Under the pieces are notes generated by a model that saw only the letters and a program-made list of their open reading frames with translations, did not search any database and was not told the origin of the DNA. Both the position numbers and the translations under genes were made by a program. From contig JAZPZM010000098.1 of assembly GCA_045544735.1 (NCBI GenBank), forward strand, positions 1 through 9,783: DNA of 9,783 nucleotides, read 5' to 3'. Source of the stretch: CAG-390 sp045544735. GTDB lineage: Bacteria > Bacillota > Clostridia > Oscillospirales > CAG-272. This document shows, one piece after another, positions 1-5,249 of the stretch; position 1 is the first letter of the stretch; each line of letters opens with the position of its first letter.

Positions 1-14
1 GAGGTGATCTATCA

Positions 15-293
15 ATGAAGTCGATCATCAACGAGCTTTGGCACGGAAATATCATACCGCAAGAGGATAGCCGAACCAACTCCAAAGAAATGAAAGAACT
101 GCTCGGCTATATGGCACGTCACCACGAGGACTTGGAGAAAAGCTTTTCTGATGAACAGAAAGAAACGTTTGAGAAGTTTCACGATTGCTGGAGCGAGTAT
201 ATGAGCCTCGGCGAGGCTGCCATATTTGAGTATGCGTTCAAGCTCGGCGCGAGACTGATGCACGACGTTATGTGTGAGGATGAAGCAAAATAA
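15..293 (+). CDS. DUF6809-like small protein
   Basis: This is a 92-residue acidic, helical-looking protein with no signal peptide or membrane segment. The N-terminal pattern ELWHGNI-P-E and the C-terminal pattern EAAIFEYAFKLGARLM match what I remember of the DUF6809 family, small clostridial proteins of unknown function often found beside recombinases and on mobile elements; no search was run. The ATG is supported by a GAGGTGAT ribosome binding site at positions 1-8, six bases upstream. The full family length is present. Codon composition is more GC-rich than the cargo genes at 1299-5138 and resembles the LexA-like and recombinase genes, so it probably belongs to the element backbone. A strong hairpin follows the stop codon directly. 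Its biochemical role is unknown. Confidence 0.8.
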   Translation: MKSIINELWHGNIIPQEDSRTNSKEMKELLGYMARHHEDLEKSFSDEQKETFEKFHDCWSEYMSLGEAAIFEYAFKLGARLMHDVMCEDEAK

Positions 294-299
294 CCCCTT

Positions 300-324
300 G
301 GTCTGGGCACACCGTGCCCAGACC
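300..324 (+). terminator. 11-bp hairpin after the DUF6809-like gene, possible terminator
   Basis: A perfect inverted repeat: GGTCTGGGCAC (300-310), loop ACC, GTGCCCAGACC (314-324), starting seven bases after the stop codon. The stem would be strong, but the bases after it (TCTTCG) are not a proper U-tract, so intrinsic termination may be weak. It shares its 25-nt size, G-rich left arm and CTGGG core with the hairpin at 1120-1144. Confidence 0.5.
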
Positions 325-330
325 TCTTCG

Positions 331-356
331 TCACAAATAGTGTATAATATTTGTGA
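331..356. promoter_or_regulatory. 9-bp inverted repeat around a TATAAT, candidate operator
   Basis: TCACAAATA (331-339) and TATTTGTGA (348-356) form a perfect inverted repeat with an 8-base spacer. TATAAT (343-348) lies in the spacer and ends one base into the right arm. I see no convincing -35 box at the expected distance. This is the usual layout of a repressor operator over a -10 element, here upstream of the 399-749 gene. The binding protein is unknown. Confidence 0.45.
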
Positions 357-376
357 TAGCATCTTCATGCTATAAT
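356..376 (+). promoter_or_regulatory. 7-bp inverted repeat with second TATAAT
   Basis: ATAGCAT (356-362), loop CTTC, ATGCTAT (367-373) is a perfect small hairpin whose right arm runs into a second TATAAT at 371-376, 22 bases before the ATG at 399. No good -35 is seen at a 17-base spacing, so this may be a regulated or alternative -10, or a short 5' leader hairpin of a transcript starting near the upstream TATAAT. Confidence 0.35.
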
Positions 377-398
377 AAAAAAACAAAGGAGAAACACT

Positions 399-749
399 AT
401 GAAATCAAGAAAACCTGCCGGACACATTGTCATCTTCCTCGAAACGGATTTAAGCAAATTCAAAGGCTTTGATGAAAGCAAGCTTTCCGCTGTACAGAAA
501 ATGTGTTTTGACCAGCTATCTGAGCAAGAAAAAGAAAAGATTAGAATGGGTTATGGGACATATATCATTGATTGTGAAAGCGAAGAAACTATTTGTAAAT
601 TTAATATGGAAACATACAGACCTCCCAAACACGCACTTGAAAGCTTTGCAAGATCGTTATTGCCGATAGTTCAAGAATTCTATGAAGATGAAAATCATAT
701 GAAGGAGTTTGAAGAGTGGAAAAAGAAACGCGATAAAGAGAAAAAATGA
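399..749 (+). CDS. hypothetical protein, 116 aa, charged C-terminus
   Basis: I do not recognise this family. The start is well supported: AAAGGAGA at 385-392 lies close upstream of the ATG. The protein is soluble, has no signal peptide or transmembrane segment, and is rich in Lys and Glu. A hydrophobic strand near the N-terminus (HIVIFLE, residues 9-15) is followed by helical, charged sequence, ending in a Lys-rich tail (EEWKKKRDKEKK). Two inverted repeats containing TATAAT sequences lie directly upstream, which suggests its own regulated promoter. Palindromic, terminator-like hairpins follow the stop. Composition is more AT-rich than that of the upstream DUF6809-like gene. It could be a small accessory protein of the element; no function can be assigned. 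Confidence 0.75.
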   Translation: MKSRKPAGHIVIFLETDLSKFKGFDESKLSAVQKMCFDQLSEQEKEKIRMGYGTYIIDCESEETICKFNMETYRPPKHALESFARSLLPIVQEFYEDENHMKEFEEWKKKRDKEKK

Positions 750-764
750 TTACATACAATCATT

Positions 765-789
765 TCAAGTGGCGAAATTCGCCACTTGA
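765..789. repeat. 25-nt palindrome A1
   Basis: TCAAGTGGCGAA (765-776), one central base, TTCGCCACTTGA (778-789): perfect 12-bp arms. Three bases separate it from the hairpin at 793-819. Confidence 0.9.
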
Positions 790-792
790 TCT

Positions 793-819
793 TGGTGCGG
801 GTCGCTGAGACCCGCACCA
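793..819 (+). terminator. Hairpin B1, terminator-like
   Basis: TGGTGCGGGTC (793-803), loop GCTGA, GACCCGCACCA (809-819): perfect 11-bp GC-rich stem followed by TTTCTGTT. It plausibly ends transcription of the 399-749 gene, though the U-tract is broken. Confidence 0.55.
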
Positions 820-838
820 TTTCTGTTATACCCTTTTG

Positions 839-870
839 TAGGCTGGACACACGATGTCCAGCTTATTTTC
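839..870 (+). terminator. Hairpin B2, terminator-like
   Basis: GCTGGACA (842-849), loop CACGA with flanking base, TGTCCAGC (855-862). The stem extends outward through a G-T pair and two A-T pairs to 839 and 865. It is followed by TTTTC and ATTTTC. Confidence 0.45.
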
Positions 871-874
871 ATTT

Positions 875-899
875 TCAAGTGGTCACAGTGACCACTTGA
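875..899. repeat. 25-nt palindrome A2
   Basis: TCAAGTGGTCAC (875-886), one central base, GTGACCACTTGA (888-899): perfect 12-bp arms. The outer eight bases are identical to palindrome A1. The inner bases differ but remain self-complementary. Confidence 0.9.
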
Positions 900-902
900 T
901 TC

Positions 903-935
903 TGGTGGTGGTCGCTGCGACCACCATCATTTTTT
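903..935 (+). terminator. Hairpin B3 with T-run, likely intrinsic terminator
   Basis: TGGTGGTGGTCG (903-914), loop CTG, CGACCACCATCA (918-929), 12 bp with one G-T pair, followed directly by six T at 930-935. This is the best intrinsic terminator in the tract. It follows palindrome A2 with the same three-base spacing that separates A1 from hairpin B1. Confidence 0.65.
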
Positions 936-936
936 C

Positions 937-1013
937 CTTTCGGAACAATACTTCGGAACAATATCAAAGAAATACCGACATTATTCCGAAACTTTTCGAC
1001 ATTGTTCCGAAAG
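937..1013. repeat. Nested inverted and direct repeats of TTCGGAACAATA
   Basis: TTCGGAACAATA occurs at 939-950 and 952-963, a 13-base period. Inverted copies follow: CGACATTATTCCGAA at 976-990 and CGACATTGTTCCGAA at 997-1011, a 21-base period. The outer arms 937-949 and 1001-1013 are a perfect 13-bp inverted repeat. The inner arms 952-962 and 980-990 match in 10 of 11 positions. The arrangement could extrude as a cruciform or give a protein four binding sites. Confidence 0.85.
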
Positions 1014-1030
1014 TATATTTTGCAGGCTTT

Positions 1031-1055
1031 TCAAGTTATCAAAATGATAACTTGA
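1031..1055. repeat. 25-nt palindrome A3
   Basis: TCAAGTTATCA (1031-1041), AAA, TGATAACTTGA (1045-1055): perfect 11-bp arms. It is the most diverged copy, keeping only the outer TCAAGT/ACTTGA, and it has no paired GC-rich hairpin next to it. Confidence 0.88.
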
Positions 1056-1083
1056 TTTCATACGCTATAATAGTCATTTGATA

Positions 1084-1108
1084 TCAAGTGGTCATTTTGA
1101 CCACTTGA
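1084..1108. repeat. 25-nt palindrome A4
   Basis: TCAAGTGGTCA (1084-1094), TTT, TGACCACTTGA (1098-1108): perfect 11-bp arms. It shares the TCAAGTGGTCA arm with A2. Confidence 0.9.
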
Positions 1109-1119
1109 ATTAAAAATAT

Positions 1120-1144
1120 GGGCTGGGTCGCAACGACCCAGCCC
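1120..1144 (+). repeat. Hairpin B4
   Basis: GGGCTGGGTCG (1120-1130), loop CAA, CGACCCAGCCC (1134-1144): perfect 11-bp arms, 25 nt in all. It follows palindrome A4, as B1 follows A1 and B3 follows A2. No T-run follows it, so termination is doubtful. Confidence 0.85.
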
Positions 1145-1236
1145 GCCCGATTCCTCCTAAGGAAAACATAAAACAACAAATAGAAACTATTATTCTTGCG
1201 CAAAATAGATAAAATAATTATTTTTTCAAAAGCCAC

Positions 1237-1265
1237 TTGACAAATTTCAAATATTTTGCTATAAT
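1237..1265 (+). promoter_or_regulatory. Sigma-A promoter for the 1299-3969 operon
   Basis: Consensus -35 TTGACA (1237-1242) and -10 TATAAT (1260-1265) with a 17-base spacer and an extended -10 TG at 1257-1258. The -35 sits inside GCCACTTGA (1232-1240), a nine-base match to the right arm of palindrome A1 (781-789), so a protein binding the palindromes could also occlude this -35. The promoter closely resembles the one at 5179-5207. Confidence 0.88.
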
Positions 1266-1286
1266 AATAGACGAAATAACAAGGTC

Positions 1287-1298
1287 GGAGGTGACCAC
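1287..1298 (+). promoter_or_regulatory. RBS with self-complementary flanks
   Basis: The ribosome binding site GGAGGTGA (1287-1294) is flanked by GGTC (1283-1286) and GACC (1293-1296), which could hold GGAGGT in a small loop. GTGACCAC overlapping it is complementary to GTGGTCAC in the left arm of palindrome A2 (879-886). Confidence 0.5.
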
Positions 1299-2042
1299 AT
1301 GGGAAATATGCTTAAAAGTATTCGTCAAGAAGACATCCAGGACATTTTTGAATGTCTGTCTCAAGCAGTAGGTGAGGATCGTCAAGAGGCATCTGAGCAC
1401 TTAGGGCTAAGAACGCGCGTTTCTGAACCCTTTTTGAATTGGGACCTAATTTATAGGAACCTGATGAATAAATTCGATGAAGGCAATTTGAAGTATTCCG
1501 TCACAAAACGAGGCATGTGGACGGTCCTTTTGTTGTACGACGAGAACAGCAAGCTCCTATTCTCCTTTATGAGAGATTCCCGCTTTAAGGATATCAAAAA
1601 TCGGAAAAGTGCAAGTCGTCCTCAATACGTACAAGCGTTAATCAATCTAAATGCCGAGTTGCAAGCACCCGAAAAACAACTACGTTTGTTCGCAGAGGAG
1701 CCGAAATTCACACAAACAGAACTTGAAAGAACCCTTGATGAGCTTTGTGCCAATTTTGATGGTAGCATTGATACCAAGAATTCCAGACATGTTATGGTGG
1801 TCTTCTCAAACAAATATGGCAGCATAAATTCTCTAAAGGCATATTTATTGGATCGTGATCTCGACATTGTTTGCGAGCAGGATTGGCTTGATACCGCTAA
1901 ACCTATTATGAGCTCTATTCCCGAAACAGTTCAACCTGCGGAAGAAGCAATTGTCCCCACACTCAAGCCAAAAGCACTGAACAGAATTCGCGAAAAGGAA
2001 CTTGTCGCAATCAAGGAGCAAGAAGCACAAAAGAACGCCTAA
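1299..2042 (+). CDS. DUF5986-like protein, partner of the XRE/ImmA protein
   Basis: A 247-residue soluble protein. From memory the N-terminal two thirds resemble DUF5986, a family of unknown function often encoded beside XRE/ImmA-type proteins: an early helical part (residues 1-45), then WDLIYRNL, then the central KRGMWTVLLLYDENSKLLFSFMRD-like segment (roughly residues 69-93, quoted only in part here). Residues 100-190 look mixed alpha/beta, and the C-terminal 40 residues are proline- and charge-rich and probably disordered (EKELVAIKEQEAQKNA). The start has a strong GGAGGTGA site and a consensus promoter close upstream. The next gene starts 36 bases after the stop, so the two are likely co-transcribed. 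A role as antitoxin, toxin or signal partner of the metallopeptidase is inference only. Confidence 0.8.
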   Translation: MGNMLKSIRQEDIQDIFECLSQAVGEDRQEASEHLGLRTRVSEPFLNWDLIYRNLMNKFDEGNLKYSVTKRGMWTVLLLYDENSKLLFSFMRDSRFKDIKNRKSASRPQYVQALINLNAELQAPEKQLRLFAEEPKFTQTELERTLDELCANFDGSIDTKNSRHVMVVFSNKYGSINSLKAYLLDRDLDIVCEQDWLDTAKPIMSSIPETVQPAEEAIVPTLKPKALNRIREKELVAIKEQEAQKNA

Positions 2043-2078
2043 TCGCAATTGTAAAACAAAACGAAGAGAGATTTTTAT

Positions 2079-3245
2079 ATGAAAACATTTAACGGGAACC
2101 GTCTTAAATCGGCAAGGCAATACCGAGGACTAACGGTAGAAGAATTATCACAACAAATCAACGTAAGCAAACAAACAATATCTCAATACGAAAACGGTGT
2201 TATAGAAAATGTTCCGTTCGAAAAAATTTTAGCGCTTTCGACTGAGCTTAAATTTCCTTATCATTATTTTATACAAAAAAGCAATAGTTCTGTTAGAACT
2301 GGCTCCACTTACTTTCGCTCTCTTATGAAAACGAGCAAAAAATACAGAACTGCTCAAATTGTGAAAATGGAGCATCTCGCTGAAATATATGCTTTTTTGA
2401 ATGAATATCTCGATTTTCCTTCACTAAACTTGCCCAACTGGATCGGTAGTATCGAATCACCAACAGAAGCGGCATATGCACTTCGGGAGTTTTGGAATTT
2501 AGGCAATAAACCAATTGAAAACATTATACGCGTGGTAGAACAAAATGGTATATTAGTTACCACTTTTGCAACAGATACTGACGATATTGATGCGTTTAGC
2601 CAATTTGTTGAGCTCGATGGAACAACTATCTACTTAATTGCACTATCAAGTAATAAAGAATCTGCCGCAAGAATTAACTTTGATATCGCGCACGAGCTTG
2701 GTCATATCATTCTCCACGAGTGGAGTGAAGATGAGGATGCAATATCTCGAGAAGCGTTTAAGAATAAAGAAAAAGAAGCCAATGAATTTGCCGCAGCATT
2801 CTTGTTGCCGGAGAGCGAATTTGCTAAAGAAGTTTCTTTAGAGCCTCAAAACTTAGACTATTATATTCAACTCAAGCGCAAATGGAAAGTTTCTATTGCT
2901 GCTATGTTATATAGGACTTGTTCCTTGGGTATCATTACGCAAAATCAATATCAGTATATGATACGAATCATGCAGAACAAAGAGTGGAGAAAGAGTGAGC
3001 CACTTGATAATGTTATTAAGGCACCTAAACCTTCATTACTTTCGGATGCAATAGACGTATTACTTGTAAATAAGGTTTTTACACCTCAAGAATTAGTCGA
3101 AGAACTTGGTAATATGGGACTCGCAATGGATCCTTCCGAATTAGAGATACTTCTTAATCTTAATCAAGGAACATTAGCACATCGAATTATACCTAAAGAA
3201 AAGATTGTTGCATTAAAATCTTTTAGACCCAAAGATGAAAATTAA
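2079..3245 (+). CDS. XRE-family regulator with ImmA/IrrE metallopeptidase domain
   Basis: A 388-residue cytoplasmic two-domain protein. Residues about 8-60 form an XRE helix-turn-helix (GLTVEELSQQINVSKQTIS, then QYENG). Residues about 150-270 form a COG2856-type zinc peptidase domain with the HELGH motif at 205-209 and a downstream glutamate-rich EKEANEFAAAFLLP segment (231-244) expected to supply the third zinc ligand. Residues about 310-388 form a helical C-terminal region seen in long members of this class. ImmA of ICEBs1 cleaves a partner repressor, and IrrE/PprI cleaves DdrO. Fusion to an XRE domain is common in toxin-antitoxin loci and mobile elements. By analogy this protein may bind DNA and process a partner, possibly the DUF5986-like protein. 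The RBS is modest (GAGAG at 2066-2070). It probably regulates its own operon. The substrate is unknown. Confidence 0.93.
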   Translation: MKTFNGNRLKSARQYRGLTVEELSQQINVSKQTISQYENGVIENVPFEKILALSTELKFPYHYFIQKSNSSVRTGSTYFRSLMKTSKKYRTAQIVKMEHLAEIYAFLNEYLDFPSLNLPNWIGSIESPTEAAYALREFWNLGNKPIENIIRVVEQNGILVTTFATDTDDIDAFSQFVELDGTTIYLIALSSNKESAARINFDIAHELGHIILHEWSEDEDAISREAFKNKEKEANEFAAAFLLPESEFAKEVSLEPQNLDYYIQLKRKWKVSIAAMLYRTCSLGIITQNQYQYMIRIMQNKEWRKSEPLDNVIKAPKPSLLSDAIDVLLVNKVFTPQELVEELGNMGLAMDPSELEILLNLNQGTLAHRIIPKEKIVALKSFRPKDEN

Positions 3246-3261
3246 AAGTTAGGAGTGTGTA

Positions 3262-3969
3262 ATGGCTACACTGCCCTTTAAAACTCTAATTTCAAAGGAA
3301 GAGTATAGAACTTCAGAACGTTGGTATCCAGAGCCCGTTGATCGATATAAACGTGCGATTAATGTATGGGGTGATGAAGATGATACCAAAAGATTAAGAA
3401 GCAATTTTGCTTATAATATGCAGTACATTGAATACATCGAAAAGCAATTGGCAGAATTAAAACTTTCCGATGTTATTCTTACAATGCTATATAAATCTTA
3501 TATTATTACAGGTATGTCTATTATAGAAGGATTGTTTGTTAATCTATTGCACAGAACCGGAAAATGGAGCACCTCTACTTGGGAAGAATTCTCGTGTGTA
3601 GTTGCCAATCCCAAAGATATTAATGGAGATATGGTTAAAGTTGAAACCCACCTATTCAAGCAGGTTCCGGAATATGAAGTGAGAATGGATTTGGATTCGA
3701 TGATAAAAAAGATAGAGAGAAAGAATTTGATTTCGATTGATCACGATACATTTCCAACATTAAAGAAACTTCGTGAACTCAGGAATCGAGTTCATCTACA
3801 AATCGGCGATGGTCCATATGATCACGACTACAATTGTATCGGTTTCAACGAAATTCAATTAATGAGAAGAATATTATATACAATTCTGACTTCTCGAGAA
3901 TTTTGCAATAATTCTTCAGTGTACGATTTTATAAAAAATGCTTACATAGAACGAGGCGGAACTTTATAA
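3262..3969 (+). CDS. Hypothetical protein with HEPN-like RX6H motif
   Basis: A 235-residue, mostly helical, soluble protein. I recognise no named family. The segment LKKLRELRNRVHLQ (around residues 167-180) places R171 six residues before H178, fitting the RX4-6H signature of HEPN-domain ribonucleases. R174-N175 just before V177-H178 resembles the common RN-H core but is one residue shorter than the usual RNxxxH. HEPN proteins are frequent toxins or defence effectors, also in loci with XRE regulators. AGGAG (3251-3255) lies six bases before the ATG, and only 16 bases separate it from the upstream stop, so it is probably the third gene of the operon starting at 1299. A long-stem terminator follows. 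A non-catalytic helical scaffold with a chance motif remains possible. Confidence 0.78.
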   Translation: MATLPFKTLISKEEYRTSERWYPEPVDRYKRAINVWGDEDDTKRLRSNFAYNMQYIEYIEKQLAELKLSDVILTMLYKSYIITGMSIIEGLFVNLLHRTGKWSTSTWEEFSCVVANPKDINGDMVKVETHLFKQVPEYEVRMDLDSMIKKIERKNLISIDHDTFPTLKKLRELRNRVHLQIGDGPYDHDYNCIGFNEIQLMRRILYTILTSREFCNNSSVYDFIKNAYIERGGTL

Positions 3970-3973
3970 ATCC

Positions 3974-4014
3974 ATGCCGAGACCGATTTTTATATCGTTC
4001 TCGGCATCTATTTT
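3974..4014 (+). terminator. Intrinsic terminator after the HEPN-like gene
   Basis: ATGCCGAGA (3974-3982) pairs with TCTCGGCAT (3999-4007). After one C-T mismatch the stem continues with CGAT (3984-3987) against ATCG (3994-3997). It is followed by CTATTTTAT. It lies five bases after the stop and should end the 1299-3969 operon, at least partly. Confidence 0.8.
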
Positions 4015-4058
4015 ATACGAATTTTTCAAAACTAATATCACCAAAGGAGAATTAAGAA

Positions 4059-5138
4059 ATGCCAACGAAAAATCAACATTTTGTTCCACGTGTATACCTT
4101 AAAGCTTGGGAAACGCAAGTTGAAAATCACCAAGAACCCAATAAGCGGTTTCAAGGAGTTTATATATTTAAAAATGGGATCGCCATTGGAGAAGGGAGAA
4201 CAGTAGAAACCATTCTTTGGAAACCGCACTTATATACCATAAAATTTGATCAATTATATATAGCCAATAAATGTCCTGCAGTATATAGCTTTTATGTTAA
4301 TGCGGTATATGATACCATGATAAATAATCAACCGTCACCAGTGTACGGTAAGCTTGGATATAGTGTTATTAAAACCAAGCAAAGTGTGAGAAAACATTTA
4401 AAAGATATTGAAAACTGGGATTTTTATTACCATAATGGTGACATGGCAAAGAAAAAAGCAATTCTTAACAGAATCAGGGATATAAGATGTTATATTCTTG
4501 AAGATGCTTTCAGCCAAACCTTTGAAAATAGTTGGGAAACAATAAAAAATACTTTCATACACGAAGTTAAAAATGGTATACCAGTTGCATTGGACCAAAG
4601 CGAACGCTTAATATCTGAAAAAGCAGCAACAGATATGTTGTCGTTCTTCTTTATGATGCTTTGTAGGAGTCCTAACTTTGATGCGATGGGAATATATACA
4701 TTGATTAATAACATTTTGGTTTCAGCATTTGGATTTTCTAATGAAATAGATGAAATGATGGAAGCAGTTTGGTTTACTGAATTATATCGAATGTTTTTTA
4801 AGGAAAAAGGTGGCTTTTTTCACACGGTATTTAGCCAAGCATTTTCTAATTGCCAACTAATCTTATTCGAAGCATATAGTAATGCAGAAATGTTCATTAC
4901 GAGTGATAGTCCCGCATTTCAAAACGATTGCAAAGTTTTGAGAGAAAATGAAAATGGATTTATTTTTCCCCTTAGTCCAAAATATTTGCTCTTTATTGCA
5001 AAGGGAAACGGTGGCATCTCAACAGTGGACTATCGTTATGCTAATAGAGATACGGTGCGTCATTTTAATCGCATTATCAAAAATAATAGCCATGACAGCG
5101 TAGTTGGAATAAACAAGCAACTTTCGGAAATGATTTGA
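4059..5138 (+). CDS. DUF4238-like protein
   Basis: A 359-residue protein without signal peptide or membrane segment. The N-terminal NQHFVPRVYLKAW (residues 5-17) matches the NQH-VP-xYL pattern of DUF4238, and FITSDSP at 279-285 matches its C-terminal SD-P motif, followed by a FPLSPKYLLFIA stretch typical of the family. The biochemical function of DUF4238 is, to my knowledge, not established. Conserved His, Ser and Asp could be catalytic. The ATG has a strong AAAGGAGA site (4043-4050). No clear promoter is visible in the 90 bases before it, so expression may depend on read-through of the terminator at 3974-4014. Codon use is AT-rich like the three genes before it, marking it as part of the same cargo block. 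A defence or immunity role is inference from context. Confidence 0.83.
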   Translation: MPTKNQHFVPRVYLKAWETQVENHQEPNKRFQGVYIFKNGIAIGEGRTVETILWKPHLYTIKFDQLYIANKCPAVYSFYVNAVYDTMINNQPSPVYGKLGYSVIKTKQSVRKHLKDIENWDFYYHNGDMAKKKAILNRIRDIRCYILEDAFSQTFENSWETIKNTFIHEVKNGIPVALDQSERLISEKAATDMLSFFFMMLCRSPNFDAMGIYTLINNILVSAFGFSNEIDEMMEAVWFTELYRMFFKEKGGFFHTVFSQAFSNCQLILFEAYSNAEMFITSDSPAFQNDCKVLRENENGFIFPLSPKYLLFIAKGNGGISTVDYRYANRDTVRHFNRIIKNNSHDSVVGINKQLSEMI

Positions 5139-5178
5139 GCAACACTTTCCTCACTATCAAAATGTTGGAATAGGATAC

Positions 5179-5207
5179 TTGACAAACTCTCAAAAATATG
5201 CTACAAT
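5179..5207 (+). promoter_or_regulatory. Sigma-A promoter for the lexA-like operon
   Basis: Consensus -35 TTGACA (5179-5184), 17-base spacer, -10 TACAAT (5202-5207), extended -10 TG at 5199-5200. ACTTGACAAA and TGCTAYAAT are shared in position with the promoter at 1237-1265. I see no GAAC-N4-GTTC LexA box around it. Confidence 0.85.
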
Positions 5208-5249
5208 TCTATCGTGAATATATTTTCATTCATGTCTTGAGGTACACAT

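Larger units (their letters stand above)
750..1236. repeat. Palindrome-rich intergenic tract, no gene seen
   Basis: About 490 bases without a credible gene, dominated by inverted repeats listed individually below: four 25-nt palindromes with TCAAGT/ACTTGA ends, four hairpins with G-rich left arms, and one nested repeat. The units at 765-819 and 875-929 are recognisable copies of one composite unit whose arms differ by paired changes. The last part, 1145-1236, is AT-rich and holds no clear structure until the promoter. The tract may hold tandem terminators, operator sites or a small interspersed palindromic element. Confidence 0.8.

Noticed and set aside
12..386. 124-aa - strand open frame opposite the DUF6809-like gene
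   Set aside because: It is antisense to a well-supported gene, spans the terminator hairpin and promoter repeats, and has no sensible RBS.
854..1081. 75-aa + strand open frame across the palindrome array
   Set aside because: It is made of hairpin arms, has no proper ribosome binding site and has low-complexity content, so it is not a gene.
750..1150. CRISPR array
   Set aside because: The repeats are palindromes of differing inner sequence at uneven distances (110, 156 and 53 bases between starts), with no constant direct repeat, unique spacers or cas genes.
5139..5178. Terminator after the DUF4238-like gene
   Set aside because: Only a five-base CAACA/TGTTG pairing is possible and no T-run follows, so it was not annotated.
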